This document shows, one piece after another, positions 34,766-42,985 of a DNA stretch of 64,000 nt (its first letter is position 1; each line of letters opens with the position of its first letter). The DNA lies in assembly GCA_017506895.1 (NCBI GenBank), contig JAFWBV010000001.1, positions 61,717-125,716 of the forward strand, given 5' to 3'. Source of the DNA: Candidatus Saccharimonadota bacterium. Lineage in GTDB: Bacteria; Patescibacteriota; Saccharimonadia; Saccharimonadales; Saccharimonadaceae. The translations under genes were made by a program, and so were the position numbers. The notes under the pieces are model-generated. The model had not been told where the DNA came from. It did no database searches and saw only the letters and a program-made list of their open reading frames with translations.

Positions 34766-37700
34766 TTAGAGCTCCTCTCCGAGATCGACAGTGCCATCTT
34801 CATCGTCAATCTCCGTTATTTCGATACCTTCTTCGGCCATCATAGCTTCTGCCTCCGATTCATCGAGATCCAGAATTTGTGGCTCAGTATCTTTTTTATG
34901 TTGATCATAAATTGATTGATCATCTTTTGACTTTTCAATTTCTTTTGAAGTCTTTTCAATTACATCTCCAGCGTCAGCCGACTCACCATGATCCAAAAGA
35001 TCAACTTTAAGTCCAAGACCTTGTAATTCTTTCACTAACACGTTAAAGCCTTCTGGAAGCTTCGGTCCTTCAATTGGTTCATGTTTGATAATAGCTTCGT
35101 AAGCTTTCGCACGACCATAGACGTCATCAGACTTAATAGTAAGCATCTCCTGAAGAGTAGTTGCAGCACCATAAGCTTCCAGCGCCCAAACTTCCATTTC
35201 TCCAAATCTCTGGCCACCATTCTGCGCTTTACCACCAAGTGGCTGCTGTGTAACCATCGTATAAGGACCAGTCGAACGAGCGTGAATCTTATCTTCCACC
35301 ATATGATGCAACTTCAGCATATGCATCACACCAACTGAAGTTCTTTCGTTAAATGGTTCACCAGTTAGACCGTCATAAAGTTGAACTCTACCATCTCTAG
35401 CGTAGCCAGCTTTTTCTAGTTCATCAGAGATAATCTCATCCGGGACACCATTAAATGAAGGTGTAGCGACCTTATAGCCTAATGCCTTAGCAGCCATACC
35501 TAGGTGCGTTTCAAAGAGCTGCCCCAGATTCATACGTGAAGGTACGCCCATTGGCGAAAGTATAATGTCAATCGGTGTACCATCAGCCATAAATGGCATG
35601 TCTTCCACTGGTAGAACACGTGATACAACACCCTTATTACCATGACGACCGGCAAGCTTATCACCAACGCCGATTTTGCGCATTTCAGCAACAAAGATTT
35701 TAATTTGCATAATCACGCCGGCCTTAAGGTCGTGGCCTTGTTCTCTCGTATAGACACGTACGTCTACTACTTTACCAGTCGACGAACCATTCATTCTGAC
35801 TGAAGTGTCACGAACATCTTTAGCTTTTTCACCGAAGATTGCACGAAGAAGTCTTTCCTCAGAAGATAATTCCTGTTCACCCTTAGGAGTAATTTTACCA
35901 ACTAGGATATCACCATTCTTAACTTCAGAACCAATCGTTACAATGCCATCTTCACCTAAATGTCTTAGTGAGTGTTCAGACACATTTGGAATATCTCTCG
36001 TAACCTGTTCTGGGCCAAGTTTAGTTTCGCGTACTTCAACATCAAAATCCTTAATATTGATAGAAGTTAAAGTATCGTCCTCGACCAAACGATTTGATAT
36101 GACAATTGCATCATCCATATTGTAACCACGCCATGGCATAAATGCTACAAGTAAATCTCGCCCAAGAGCTAACTCGCCATCATTAATTGAAGCACCCTCT
36201 ATTAAGGTATCACCTTTTTTAACGGCTTGACCACGGGCCACAACACACCTCTGGTTGTAGCAACGATCATCATTAGTCTTTTCAAAGTGTTGCAACTTAT
36301 ATTCAACATCACCGCCCTTGTTGTAAGTTACAATTACACTTTCACTATCCGCTTTCTTAACTGTACCCGTGCCAGATGCCATTATAAGCTGTGACGTGTT
36401 CTTAGCGACTTCACGTTCTATACCCGTTCCAACGATTGGATTGTCTTGACGTAGTAGTGGTACAGCTTGTTTCTGCATTGCGCAAGCCATCAAAGAGCGG
36501 TCAACACGGTTTTTCTCCACAAATGGAATCAAACTTGCTGAAACACCTAGAATCTCTTTATGTGCTGCATCGATATGAGTTACTCTCTTTGCTTCCACCT
36601 GAGCTGGAGTTCCGTGGACTCTTGCTGATACCCAATCTTCTACAAACTTTTTATCTTTATCTAGCTTAACTGAAGCATCTGCAATCACCATATCGTTCTC
36701 AGTATCTGCATCCATATATACTACTTCATCGGTGACTTTACCATTTTTAACTACAAGATACGGAGCTTCAATGAAACCATATTTGTTAATCTTGGCGTAA
36801 GTTGCAAAGTTAAGTACAAGACCTACGTTACCACCTTCTGGCGTCTCTACAGTACAAATACGACCATAGTGTGTTGGGTGCGCATCACGCACATCAAATC
36901 CAGCACGTTCACGCGTCAAACCACCAGGACCCATCGAGCTTAAACGGCGCTTATGTGCAAGCTCAGAGAATGGGTTAACTTCATCCATAAGCTGCGAAAG
37001 TTGAGAGGTAGCAAAGAATTCTTTTACTGCCGCAACAACTGGACGAGAATTTAATAATTGAGAAGGTGTAACTTCGTCTAGGTTTGCCATAGACATTCGG
37101 TCAAAAATATTTCTTTGCAAACGAAGCATACCTAATCTAAACTGTCTCTGGACCAATTCACCTACAAGTTTCACACGACGATTCGATAAAGAATCAATAT
37201 CATCTGGAGCTTCTTGTGTATTATTCAAACGAATTATCTCAGCCACAATTGCTTTTACATCTTGCATTTGTAAAGTTCTAAATTCTGGTTCATTTGGTGT
37301 GTCAAAATGTAATCTACGATTAATCTTAAATCTACCAACATTTGAATAATCATAACGCTTTTTGTCAAAGAAAGTTCTCTCAATCATTGAACGCGCATTC
37401 TCGACCGTTGCAAGATCACCTGGACGCAACTTTCGATAAACTTCAAGCAACGCTTCACCCTGATTTGATGTCACATCCTTCTCAAATGTCGCATCAATGT
37501 ATCTACGCTCGCCGGTATCAACATTACTAAACTCATCGATGATTTGAGATTTCGTCATGCCCAACGCTCTCAAGAAAGTTGTGACAGGAATTTTGCGACG
37601 ACGATCGATTTTTACGTAAATCGCACCATTTGCTGCTGTTTCAAATTCCAACCATGCACCACGGCCAGGAATCACCTTGGCACCATAATAGCGTCTCATA

Positions 37701-38146
37701 CCAATCGTTTCAGCGTTAAAGAAAACTCCAGCCGAACGAATCAACTGAGAAACAATTACACGTTCAGTACCGTTAATAATAAATGTTGCTCTTTCGGTCA
37801 TCCAAGGATAATCGCCAAAATAAATATCTTGTTCCTTCTTTTGACCTGTGACCTTATTTTCTAGTTCAACCAAAACATGAAGTGGCGCCTCATAAGTCGC
37901 TAAATTATACTTAGCTTCGCGCTCGGTCTCCTTTGGTTCCTTAAAATAATAATCTTTAAAACGAAGCGAAAGCTTTTGTCCGGTGTAATCGTCAATTGGA
38001 TTAAGCTCGTCAAAAACTTCCCGTAGCCCGTTTTCTACAAAGTCTGCCCAAGATTCCTTCTGATGTGCTGTCAGATCAGGAATTGGCAGTGCTTGGTCGC
38101 CTTCGGTGAAAAAAACTCTTTCACCCGACTTCGGTTTTTTTGCCAT
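34766..38146 (-). CDS. rpoB: RNA polymerase beta subunit
   Basis: 1126 residues, complete from the N-terminal lobe to the C-terminal clamp (RFGEMEVWALEAYGA), with an acidic tail. The rifampicin-pocket region reads SQLSQLMDEVNPFSEL…HKRRLSSMGPGG; the residues equivalent to E. coli D516, H526 and S531 are kept, while L533 is Met and N518 is Val. AGAGGTAG precedes the ATG. It has its own promoter (38320-38348) and a structured leader of about 165 bases. It is the first gene of the large cluster. Confidence 0.97.
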   Translation of the reverse strand: MAKKPKSGERVFFTEGDQALPIPDLTAHQKESWADFVENGLREVFDELNPIDDYTGQKLSLRFKDYYFKEPKETEREAKYNLATYEAPLHVLVELENKVTGQKKEQDIYFGDYPWMTERATFIINGTERVIVSQLIRSAGVFFNAETIGMRRYYGAKVIPGRGAWLEFETAANGAIYVKIDRRRKIPVTTFLRALGMTKSQIIDEFSNVDTGERRYIDATFEKDVTSNQGEALLEVYRKLRPGDLATVENARSMIERTFFDKKRYDYSNVGRFKINRRLHFDTPNEPEFRTLQMQDVKAIVAEIIRLNNTQEAPDDIDSLSNRRVKLVGELVQRQFRLGMLRLQRNIFDRMSMANLDEVTPSQLLNSRPVVAAVKEFFATSQLSQLMDEVNPFSELAHKRRLSSMGPGGLTRERAGFDVRDAHPTHYGRICTVETPEGGNVGLVLNFATYAKINKYGFIEAPYLVVKNGKVTDEVVYMDADTENDMVIADASVKLDKDKKFVEDWVSARVHGTPAQVEAKRVTHIDAAHKEILGVSASLIPFVEKNRVDRSLMACAMQKQAVPLLRQDNPIVGTGIEREVAKNTSQLIMASGTGTVKKADSESVIVTYNKGGDVEYKLQHFEKTNDDRCYNQRCVVARGQAVKKGDTLIEGASINDGELALGRDLLVAFMPWRGYNMDDAIVISNRLVEDDTLTSINIKDFDVEVRETKLGPEQVTRDIPNVSEHSLRHLGEDGIVTIGSEVKNGDILVGKITPKGEQELSSEERLLRAIFGEKAKDVRDTSVRMNGSSTGKVVDVRVYTREQGHDLKAGVIMQIKIFVAEMRKIGVGDKLAGRHGNKGVVSRVLPVEDMPFMADGTPIDIILSPMGVPSRMNLGQLFETHLGMAAKALGYKVATPSFNGVPDEIISDELEKAGYARDGRVQLYDGLTGEPFNERTSVGVMHMLKLHHMVEDKIHARSTGPYTMVTQQPLGGKAQNGGQRFGEMEVWALEAYGAATTLQEMLTIKSDDVYGRAKAYEAIIKHEPIEGPKLPEGFNVLVKELQGLGLKVDLLDHGESADAGDVIEKTSKEIEKSKDDQSIYDQHKKDTEPQILDLDESEAEAMMAEEGIEITEIDDEDGTVDLGEEL

Positions 38147-38246
38147 TCTACCTCTTTTTTTAGTGTTATTAGTATCTTTTTGACAACCAAATTAACAAAA
38201 CTAATTCCCATTTTGCAATTTAAATTGTCTCAGCGCCGAAGATTAC

Positions 38247-38302
38247 TGTTCTATTTCCCCCCAGGAAGTCGCCAGCTCCCATAAAGTTACAAAAATAGAA
38301 CA
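38247..38302 (-). promoter_or_regulatory. structured rpoB leader element
   Basis: On the transcript, TGTTCTATTT and AAATAGAACA form a perfect 10-bp outer stem. Inside, GGGAG can pair with CUUCC around CUGGCGA, followed by a run of six G. It sits about 10 bases after the predicted start, about 100 bases before rpoB. It could be an attenuator or a protein-binding element; no known riboswitch is recognised. Confidence 0.55.
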
Positions 38303-38319
38303 CACTACTTCTTGAAACC

Positions 38320-38348
38320 ATTTTATTACATTTTCTTAAAAAAATCAA
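38320..38348 (-). promoter_or_regulatory. rpoB promoter
   Basis: TTGATT (38343-38348) and TAAAAT (38320-38325) with 17-bp spacing on the minus strand; the start is predicted near 38312. Confidence 0.65.
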
Positions 38349-38358
38349 GAAAAAATAC

Positions 38359-38386
38359 TTGCATTTTTTAAAAAGCTGTGTATAAT
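38359..38386 (+). promoter_or_regulatory. promoter of the small RNA divergent from rpoB
   Basis: TTGCAT (38359-38364), 16 bp, TATAAT (38381-38386) with a TGTG extension. It lies back to back with the rpoB promoter. Confidence 0.7.
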
Positions 38387-38392
38387 TAAACA

Positions 38393-38480
38393 TAAGCTAA
38401 CTAACTGCGAGTTCGCTTACAATACAAAAAAGTTGAGAGCTTATCTATGTCAAAAAATTCCCGCCGTTGGGGAATTTTTT
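38393..38480 (+). ncRNA. candidate small RNA next to rpoB
   Basis: About 88 bases from a good promoter to an intrinsic terminator (AATTCCC, GCCGTT loop, GGGGAATT, T6 at 38475-38480). TAAGCT near the 5' end can pair with AGCTTA about 45 bases later, enclosing a GCGAGTTCGC hairpin. A short frame starting ATGTCAAAA would run through the terminator, so coding is unlikely. It does not look like 6S, SRP, tmRNA or RNase P RNA. Confidence 0.6.
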
Positions 38481-38494
38481 GTTATAAGTATATC

Positions 38495-38525
38495 AAAAAA
38501 CCGCTACCATTCCAATGATAGCGGT
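38495..38525 (-). terminator. terminator of the KH-domain gene
   Basis: ACCGCTATCATT/AATGGTAGCGGT stem followed by TTTTTT on the minus strand, convergent with the small RNA. Confidence 0.85.
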
Positions 38526-38532
38526 CCATTAA

Positions 38533-38973
38533 TTAGATGTCCAAATCGTCTAAATCGGCCAACTCAGCCCTAGTTTTTTCAGCGAGTTCAGAAGTCTCAT
38601 CATCTTCACCGTCGTCTATTTCCTCATCCGTCTCTTCTTCGACATCTTCTTCTACCGCTTCAGGCTCTTCTATTTTATCAACTGGTTGAGTCTCAACCTT
38701 CTTTGGCTTTTGCTCTGCACCTTCATCATCAGTATTTACAATTTTCAGATTGTAACGTGCATCCTGTTTTGTCCCAAGCGCACGAAGTAAAACCCTAATT
38801 GCTTGAGCGGTAACACCACGTTTACCAATTACTCTACCCACGTCAGATGGATCGACGGTAAGCGATAAAAGCACACCCTTTTCATCAATCTTACGTTCTA
38901 CTGCTACCTTTTCAGGATTATTGACTAAAGTTTTAACGATGTATTCTACGAATTGTTGGTCGATAGTAGCCAT
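38533..38973 (-). CDS. khpA: KH-domain RNA-binding protein (KhpA-like) with acidic tail
   Basis: 146 residues. The first 85 form a type II KH domain with the GxxG loop GRVIGKRG, matching KhpA (YlqC), an RNA chaperone linked to cell division and envelope control in Firmicutes. The remaining 60 residues are a very acidic Glu/Asp tail, an unusual addition. It has its own promoter (TGTTATAAT, 39003-39008) and GGAGAG before the ATG, just downstream of rpsP and its terminator. Confidence 0.88.
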   Translation of the reverse strand: MATIDQQFVEYIVKTLVNNPEKVAVERKIDEKGVLLSLTVDPSDVGRVIGKRGVTAQAIRVLLRALGTKQDARYNLKIVNTDDEGAEQKPKKVETQPVDKIEEPEAVEEDVEEETDEEIDDGEDDETSELAEKTRAELADLDDLDI

Positions 38974-39002
38974 TTTCTCTCCTTTTAGTTTAATTTACCA
39001 TA

Positions 39003-39008
39003 ATTATA
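39003..39008 (-). promoter_or_regulatory. -10 box of the KH-domain gene
   Basis: TGTTATAAT on the minus strand, starting directly after the rpsP terminator; it gives a leader of about 25 bases. Confidence 0.6.
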
Positions 39009-39013
39009 ACACA

Positions 39014-39040
39014 AAAATAGTTCCGTAAAGGAACTATTTT
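39014..39040 (-). terminator. terminator of rpsP
   Basis: AAAATAGTTCC/GGAACTATTTT with a five-base loop, immediately before the khpA promoter. Confidence 0.75.
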
Positions 39041-39042
39041 GG

Positions 39043-39441
39043 TTATTCTTTTACAGCAGGCTCTTCGGTAACTGTCTCTACGGGAGTTTCAGTTGCTTCT
39101 TCAGGAGCCTCTGGAACAATATCTTCCTTTGGCTGATTTTTGCGAAGCTTATCAGCGTGTTTTGCTGCAGCCTTCTTTACAGTAGTCTCTTTATACCATT
39201 TTGGCATCTTGATACCATTCTTTTTGAGAATAAAGGCTACTCGACTAGAAGGTTGCGCGCCATTGTTAAGATATTTTTTTACCGCCTCTTTGTCTAAGGT
39301 AAGCGCCTTAGTTGCGGGATTATAATTGCCGACCAAAGCCACAATACGTCCCGAAAGCGGATGACGCTGTGATTCTTGGACGACTATCCGGTACGTTGGA
39401 TAATGTGACCGGCCATTACGTTGCATGCGAATCGCTAGCAT
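39043..39441 (-). CDS. rpsP: 30S ribosomal protein bS16
   Basis: 132 residues. The N-terminal 85 residues are canonical (MLAIRMQRNGRSHYPTYRIVV and the GRIVALVGNYNPATK segment). A Glu/Pro/Thr-rich tail of about 35 residues is added. AAGGAGAAAT precedes the ATG, and TATAAT lies about 20 bases upstream. It pairs with khpA as in many bacteria. Confidence 0.96.
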   Translation of the reverse strand: MLAIRMQRNGRSHYPTYRIVVQESQRHPLSGRIVALVGNYNPATKALTLDKEAVKKYLNNGAQPSSRVAFILKKNGIKMPKWYKETTVKKAAAKHADKLRKNQPKEDIVPEAPEEATETPVETVTEEPAVKE

Positions 39442-39498
39442 ATTTCTCCTTAAATATTATAATTCCTATATTTTAACTTATTTTTTACAAAAAATCAA

Positions 39499-39521
39499 CC
39501 CCTGAGATCAAATCTCAGGGG
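39499..39521 (-). terminator. terminator of the coiled-coil gene at 39532
   Basis: A perfect 10-bp stem CCCCTGAGAT/ATCTCAGGGG with a three-base loop and a T-rich tail on the minus strand. Confidence 0.8.
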
Positions 39522-39531
39522 CCTTCTACGA

Positions 39532-40086
39532 TTACTTATTTGTTGAAGTCTTTAATCTCTTCAACCTTTTAAGCAATCGCTGCTGGAATTTTTCTTCCAT
39601 TTCTTTCGGCGAAATGATTTTGAAGTTCTTAAGACAGGTGTTAAGATAGCCTTTGTAAGCACTCCGTCTATCCTCAGAGAATGCCAGCTGGTTCAGCCAA
39701 TCGATTTCTACCGGCATCTCATAACCAAGCTTTCCGGCATGGATGCTCAAAACACTATAAGATCGTCTTGCCTTCGTTCTCCACTCATTCAGCTGATCCT
39801 GATAATATCTCAAGTCATGGTGATAAGCAGAGGCGACAGCTTTTGCCTTGTTTACGTTCGCTTTCACAAACTTCTTCATATTAAAGAAGTATGAGACATG
39901 GCCACAGGCATCAATCAATGCCTTAAATTCAGCCAAATACTCAAGAATAGGCAAAGGCATTGGATCGTTCTCAAACGGAACTTTTTCGTCTTTCTCACAA
40001 TCCTGAACTAATTCATCAGTCCAAGTTCTGGGATCGTCCTTCTCTTCGATAGAGAAATCATCGAAATCGTTATCTTTCTTCTTCAT
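39532..40086 (-). CDS. accessory cytosolic protein, unknown function
   Basis: About 184 residues, charged and mostly helical, with an acidic N terminus (KKKDNDFDDFSIEEKDD) and a very basic C-terminal helix (QQRLLKRLKRLK). There is no signal peptide and no recognised family. The start is set at ATG 40084-40086, because AGGGGG lies at the right distance; an earlier in-frame ATG would fall too close to it. The GGGGG begins right after the stop of the 43-codon gene upstream, so the two are probably translated together. Confidence 0.6.
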   Translation of the reverse strand: MKKKDNDFDDFSIEEKDDPRTWTDELVQDCEKDEKVPFENDPMPLPILEYLAEFKALIDACGHVSYFFNMKKFVKANVNKAKAVASAYHHDLRYYQDQLNEWRTKARRSYSVLSIHAGKLGYEMPVEIDWLNQLAFSEDRRSAYKGYLNTCLKNFKIISPKEMEEKFQQRLLKRLKRLKTSTNK

Positions 40087-40096
40087 TTTCATCCCC

Positions 40097-40228
40097 CTAA
40101 ACCAATACTTCCGATAATGCATCAATACCAAATAGAGTCACATATTCGTCGTATGTGAACAAGTCCACATTGTTACACTCATCTACGATGAGAATACCAC
40201 TTCCAAAATCTATAACGACTCTTTGCAA
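40097..40228 (-). CDS. small protein of 43 residues, unknown
   Basis: A TTG-started frame of 44 codons, preceded at good distance by GGAAGGGGG and followed immediately by the Shine-Dalgarno of the next gene. It has an acidic, beta-like composition (…VVIDFGSGILIVDE…, …FTYDEYVTLFGID…) and no Lys at all. It is expressed from a canonical promoter (40283-40311) with a leader of about 45-50 bases. It may be an inhibitor or partner of the following gene, or a leader peptide; no homologue is recognised. Confidence 0.5.
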   Translation of the reverse strand: MQRVVIDFGSGILIVDECNNVDLFTYDEYVTLFGIDALSEVLV

Positions 40229-40282
40229 AACAAACCCCCTTCCAGCAGATTTAAAAGAGCCTAGCAAACGCTACATAATTCC

Positions 40283-40311
40283 ATTATACCATAAATGCAA
40301 TAAAAAGTCAA
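40283..40311 (-). promoter_or_regulatory. promoter of the 43-codon gene and its partner
   Basis: TTGACT (40306-40311), 17 bp, TATAAT (40283-40288) with a TGG extension. It is nearly the same 29-mer as the promoter at 13992-14020. Confidence 0.75.
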
Positions 40312-40326
40312 TAATAACAGATATAT

Positions 40327-41034
40327 CTAGTTATCTTTAGCCAAAGAACGGTATTTTTTCACCCCTTCTCTTGCCGCTGCCGTTTGGGCTTCCTGTTTTG
40401 AATGCCCAGTGCCAGTTCCCTTTAGCTTATCCCCCACATAAAGCCCGACGGTAAATGTTTTATCATGGTCTGGTCCATCTTCTTTCAATGTTCGATAAAC
40501 CGGCGTAAGACCATCAGTTTTTTGCGCTAATTCTTGTACATAAGACTTTGGATCTCGCCACGAACCTTCTTCCAAAATCCCATCAATTTTCACCAAAATA
40601 TGTTTATAAATAAAATCTTTCGCCACATCGTACCCCTGATCTAAATAAATCGCTCCAATTACCGCTTCAAAACAATCTGCCAAAATCACATCGTGCGCTC
40701 GCTCCGAACCGTGTTTTTCGCCCCTAGATAAACGCACCAAAGGCTCATATCCCAATTCCTTCCCCGCATCACCAATCGACTCAGTTCGTACCAAAGCCGC
40801 CCGAAGTGCCGTCATCACACCTTCAGGATAATCATAGTTCCTAAACAAAAAATCTGAAGAGACAAGCTCCAGGACCGCATCGCCCAGAAACTCCAATCTT
40901 TCGTTGTGTTCATGCGCCGACTTGTGTTCGTTTACATAACTTCGGTGCGTAAGCGCAACTACTAGTAGATTAATATCTTTAAACTCAAAACCTAATTTTT
41001 CTTTGGCAAATTCTTGATAAGCCCCTGTGTCCAT
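40327..41034 (-). CDS. rnc: ribonuclease III
   Basis: About 235 residues: a catalytic domain with the signature NERLEFLGDAVLEL (metal-binding Glu and Asp) and the second acidic site (DCFEAVIGAIYLD), then a C-terminal double-strand RNA-binding domain (SYVQELAQK…, KQEAQTAAAREG). It processes rRNA and structured RNA. The start is placed at ATG 41032-41034 with GGAGAG upstream; it begins one base after the NUDIX stop. Confidence 0.95.
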   Translation of the reverse strand: MDTGAYQEFAKEKLGFEFKDINLLVVALTHRSYVNEHKSAHEHNERLEFLGDAVLELVSSDFLFRNYDYPEGVMTALRAALVRTESIGDAGKELGYEPLVRLSRGEKHGSERAHDVILADCFEAVIGAIYLDQGYDVAKDFIYKHILVKIDGILEEGSWRDPKSYVQELAQKTDGLTPVYRTLKEDGPDHDKTFTVGLYVGDKLKGTGTGHSKQEAQTAAAREGVKKYRSLAKDN

Positions 41035-41035
41035 C

Positions 41036-41614
41036 CTAATACTCTCCTGCGCGAATTTTCTTTTTCGCAATTAACATTAATTTTTCAATATCTTCATATT
41101 CAATAGCCTCCAAAGCGTCTGTAAATGAAAACCATTTAATCCCCTTCATCCATTTTTCTGGTGTCGGCATTTCATGATTATCTAGAGCCTGTACTAGATA
41201 AATCTGTGTAGTCATCAGCACCAGCTTATCCATTCTGCGATATTTAAAATGGATTTTCCCAAGCCACGCCAAGACGGAAATATTTGCAAGCCCTGTTTCT
41301 TCTTCAATTTCACGACGCGCCGTCATCTTAGCAGTCTCACCTGGCTCAATATGCCCTTTTGGAATCGTCCAACGTTCCTTTGAATCTTGAATGAGTAATA
41401 CTTCAATATCTTTCTTATCTTTAGTGAAACGAAAAACTATACCACCCGAAGTAGGTTCGCGTACAATAGATTGAATCGCCGCTTTTTTCCTAAAAACAGC
41501 CGATTTAATTTTATCAAGGGCAGACTCTTTTATCCGTTCCTCTGGCAAAGCCTCGGGAACTTTAAGCCTTCTCCTTGCCGTCGGTTCCATCGACGGAATC
41601 ACTCTTTGCTCCAT
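41036..41614 (-). CDS. NUDIX hydrolase
   Basis: 192 residues with a NUDIX box ([24 protein letters not shown], G5XE7XREUXEEXGU), which coordinates Mg for cleavage of nucleoside diphosphate-X compounds. The first 45 residues are basic and unassigned. The substrate is unknown; it could be Ap4A, oxidised nucleotides or capped RNA. It overlaps the nusB 3' end by 53 bases (29 if the ATG at 41590 is the start), and couples nusB to rnc. Confidence 0.85.
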   Translation of the reverse strand: MEQRVIPSMEPTARRRLKVPEALPEERIKESALDKIKSAVFRKKAAIQSIVREPTSGGIVFRFTKDKKDIEVLLIQDSKERWTIPKGHIEPGETAKMTARREIEEETGLANISVLAWLGKIHFKYRRMDKLVLMTTQIYLVQALDNHEMPTPEKWMKGIKWFSFTDALEAIEYEDIEKLMLIAKKKIRAGEY

Positions 41615-42056
41615 CTTTTTCTTCAGTTAAGCCAAGCTTCTTAAAGGCAGTTCCAAGCACCCCATTAATAAACTTTGAAGAATTGTCACTACCAAAAGCT
41701 TTAGCTAGCTCTACAGCTTCATTAATTGCTACTTTCGGCGGAATCGTATCTCTACACTCCGAAAGTTCATATAGCCCCATCCTGAGAACATTTCTATCAA
41801 TTGCAGATATCGAACTAATTGGCCACTCCGGCGCCATTGGCTGTAATGCTTCATCAAGCATCTTGAAATTTTGAGAAACATTACGCGCTAAATTGTAAAC
41901 AAATTCAGTATCGCCAAGCGCTTTATCATATGGCTCAATGTTTTTTGCAACGATAATGTCCAAATCGACGTCCGGGTCATTAGCCAGAGTCCTAAGCTCA
42001 TACTCATATAAACTCTGCAATACAATTACTCTACCTAAATGCCGATTACTTGCCAT
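41562..42056 (-). CDS. nusB: transcription antitermination factor NusB
   Basis: 164 residues of the NusB/RsmB fold: [13 protein letters not shown] at the start, then [16 protein letters not shown] and [30 protein letters not shown]. It promotes antitermination in rRNA operons. A short acidic tail follows. It lies between rpmF and the NUDIX gene in an RNA-processing operon. Confidence 0.95.
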   Translation of the reverse strand: MASNRHLGRVIVLQSLYEYELRTLANDPDVDLDIIVAKNIEPYDKALGDTEFVYNLARNVSQNFKMLDEALQPMAPEWPISSISAIDRNVLRMGLYELSECRDTIPPKVAINEAVELAKAFGSDNSSKFINGVLGTAFKKLGLTEEKDGAKSDSVDGTDGKEKA

Positions 42057-42075
42057 ATTTTTTAATTTTCTTTCC

Positions 42076-42234
42076 TTATTTAACTGTTTTAACTTTTAAA
42101 TTTGGTGTCTTTTTCTTAGTTTCAAACACTTTGACCGGAGAAGTCTTATTCACTCTTCTAGCCAATGTGAGTCTAAGATGACTCCTACGAAGTCCTGTCT
42201 TACGTGGACTGCTTTGTTTCTTAGGTTCAGGCAT
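42076..42234 (-). CDS. rpmF: 50S ribosomal protein bL32
   Basis: A 52-codon gene. The N terminus ([22 protein letters not shown]) matches the L32 pattern P.PK…S..R…RR.H..L; the tail is Lys/Thr-rich and has no zinc cysteines. TAAGGAGTAAG precedes the ATG. It is the first gene before nusB-NUDIX-rnc. Confidence 0.82.
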   Translation of the reverse strand: MPEPKKQSSPRKTGLRRSHLRLTLARRVNKTSPVKVFETKKKTPNLKVKTVK

Positions 42235-42275
42235 CTTACTCCTTAATTTAATAGATAATTTTTTTTATTTTATCA

Positions 42276-42482
42276 CTATTTATCAAGTTTCGCAAGAGCC
42301 CTTTTAATCGCTGGCCGATCAAAACCCACAATTTTTTCACCATTAATCACTGTCACCGGTACAGCAGCGATATCAGGTTCTTTAGTTGCATCTTTTTCGA
42401 CATACTCTATACCTTTTGAATCTAACCAATCCATCAAAGCATGGCAGTATGCGCAAGTTGGTGTTGTATATACTTCTATCAT
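42276..42482 (-). CDS. glutaredoxin-like (NrdH-type) protein
   Basis: A 68-residue thioredoxin-fold protein with the redox pair CAYC at about 11-14, a cis-Pro segment (AVPVTVINGEKIVGFD) and the usual length of NrdH or mini-glutaredoxins. It probably transfers electrons to a ribonucleotide reductase or another dithiol target. Its start overlaps the end of the upstream methylase gene by four bases (ATGA). Confidence 0.9.
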   Translation of the reverse strand: MIEVYTTPTCAYCHALMDWLDSKGIEYVEKDATKEPDIAAVPVTVINGEKIVGFDRPAIKRALAKLDK

Positions 42483-42985
42483 ATTTCCATTATAGCATAT
42501 ATTGCTATTCCAGCCGCCACCGAAACATTAAACGATTCTTTTTTGCCTCTCATCGGTATTTCTAAAAACAGATCAATTATATCATGTAGTGAATAATTAA
42601 TTCCTTTCACCTCCTCGCCCAAGATTAATACCACCTTATCTGAGATAACGTCTTTTATGCTCTGATTCCCTAATGATATTAATTTATCAGAATTAATATT
42701 ATTTTCCAGACCAACTAACTGCCACCCTTGTTTTTTTAACGAATTTAAATCAGATTTTATATCATCAGAAGAATAAATACTCAATAAGTCTTCGGCGCCT
42801 AATGCAGTTTTGTGAATTTCGCGGTCAAGTTTTTCTCTTAAGTGAGGCAACAAGGATTTATCATGTACTCTAGGAGTATAACCAGAAAGAATTACTCTTT
42901 CCACGCCAAAACCTTCTGCAGTCCTTAAAATCGCTCCAACGTTATAGCAAGATCTAATATTATCTAAAACCAACTGAATTTTCAT
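42479..42985 (-). CDS. SPOUT (TrmH/SpoU) RNA 2'-O-methyltransferase
   Basis: 168 residues with the three SPOUT motifs: NVGAILRTAEGFGV (motif 1), LILGEEVKGI (motif 2) and EIPMRGKKESFNVSVAAGIAIY (motif 3, knot and SAM pocket). It methylates a ribose in tRNA or rRNA; the target is not known. It lacks the N-terminal RNA-binding extension of RlmB. Its ATG overlaps the leuS stop by one base. Confidence 0.9.
   Translation of the reverse strand: MKIQLVLDNIRSCYNVGAILRTAEGFGVERVILSGYTPRVHDKSLLPHLREKLDREIHKTALGAEDLLSIYSSDDIKSDLNSLKKQGWQLVGLENNINSDKLISLGNQSIKDVISDKVVLILGEEVKGINYSLHDIIDLFLEIPMRGKKESFNVSVAAGIAIYAIMEI

Noticed and set aside
38257..38262. G6 run in the rpoB leader as a phase-variable tract
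   Set aside because: Too short, and it lies inside a stem-loop rather than in a promoter spacer or coding start.
38447..38518. Short ATG frame (MSKNSRRWG…) inside the candidate small RNA
   Set aside because: It lacks a ribosome site and runs through the terminator hairpin, so coding is unlikely.
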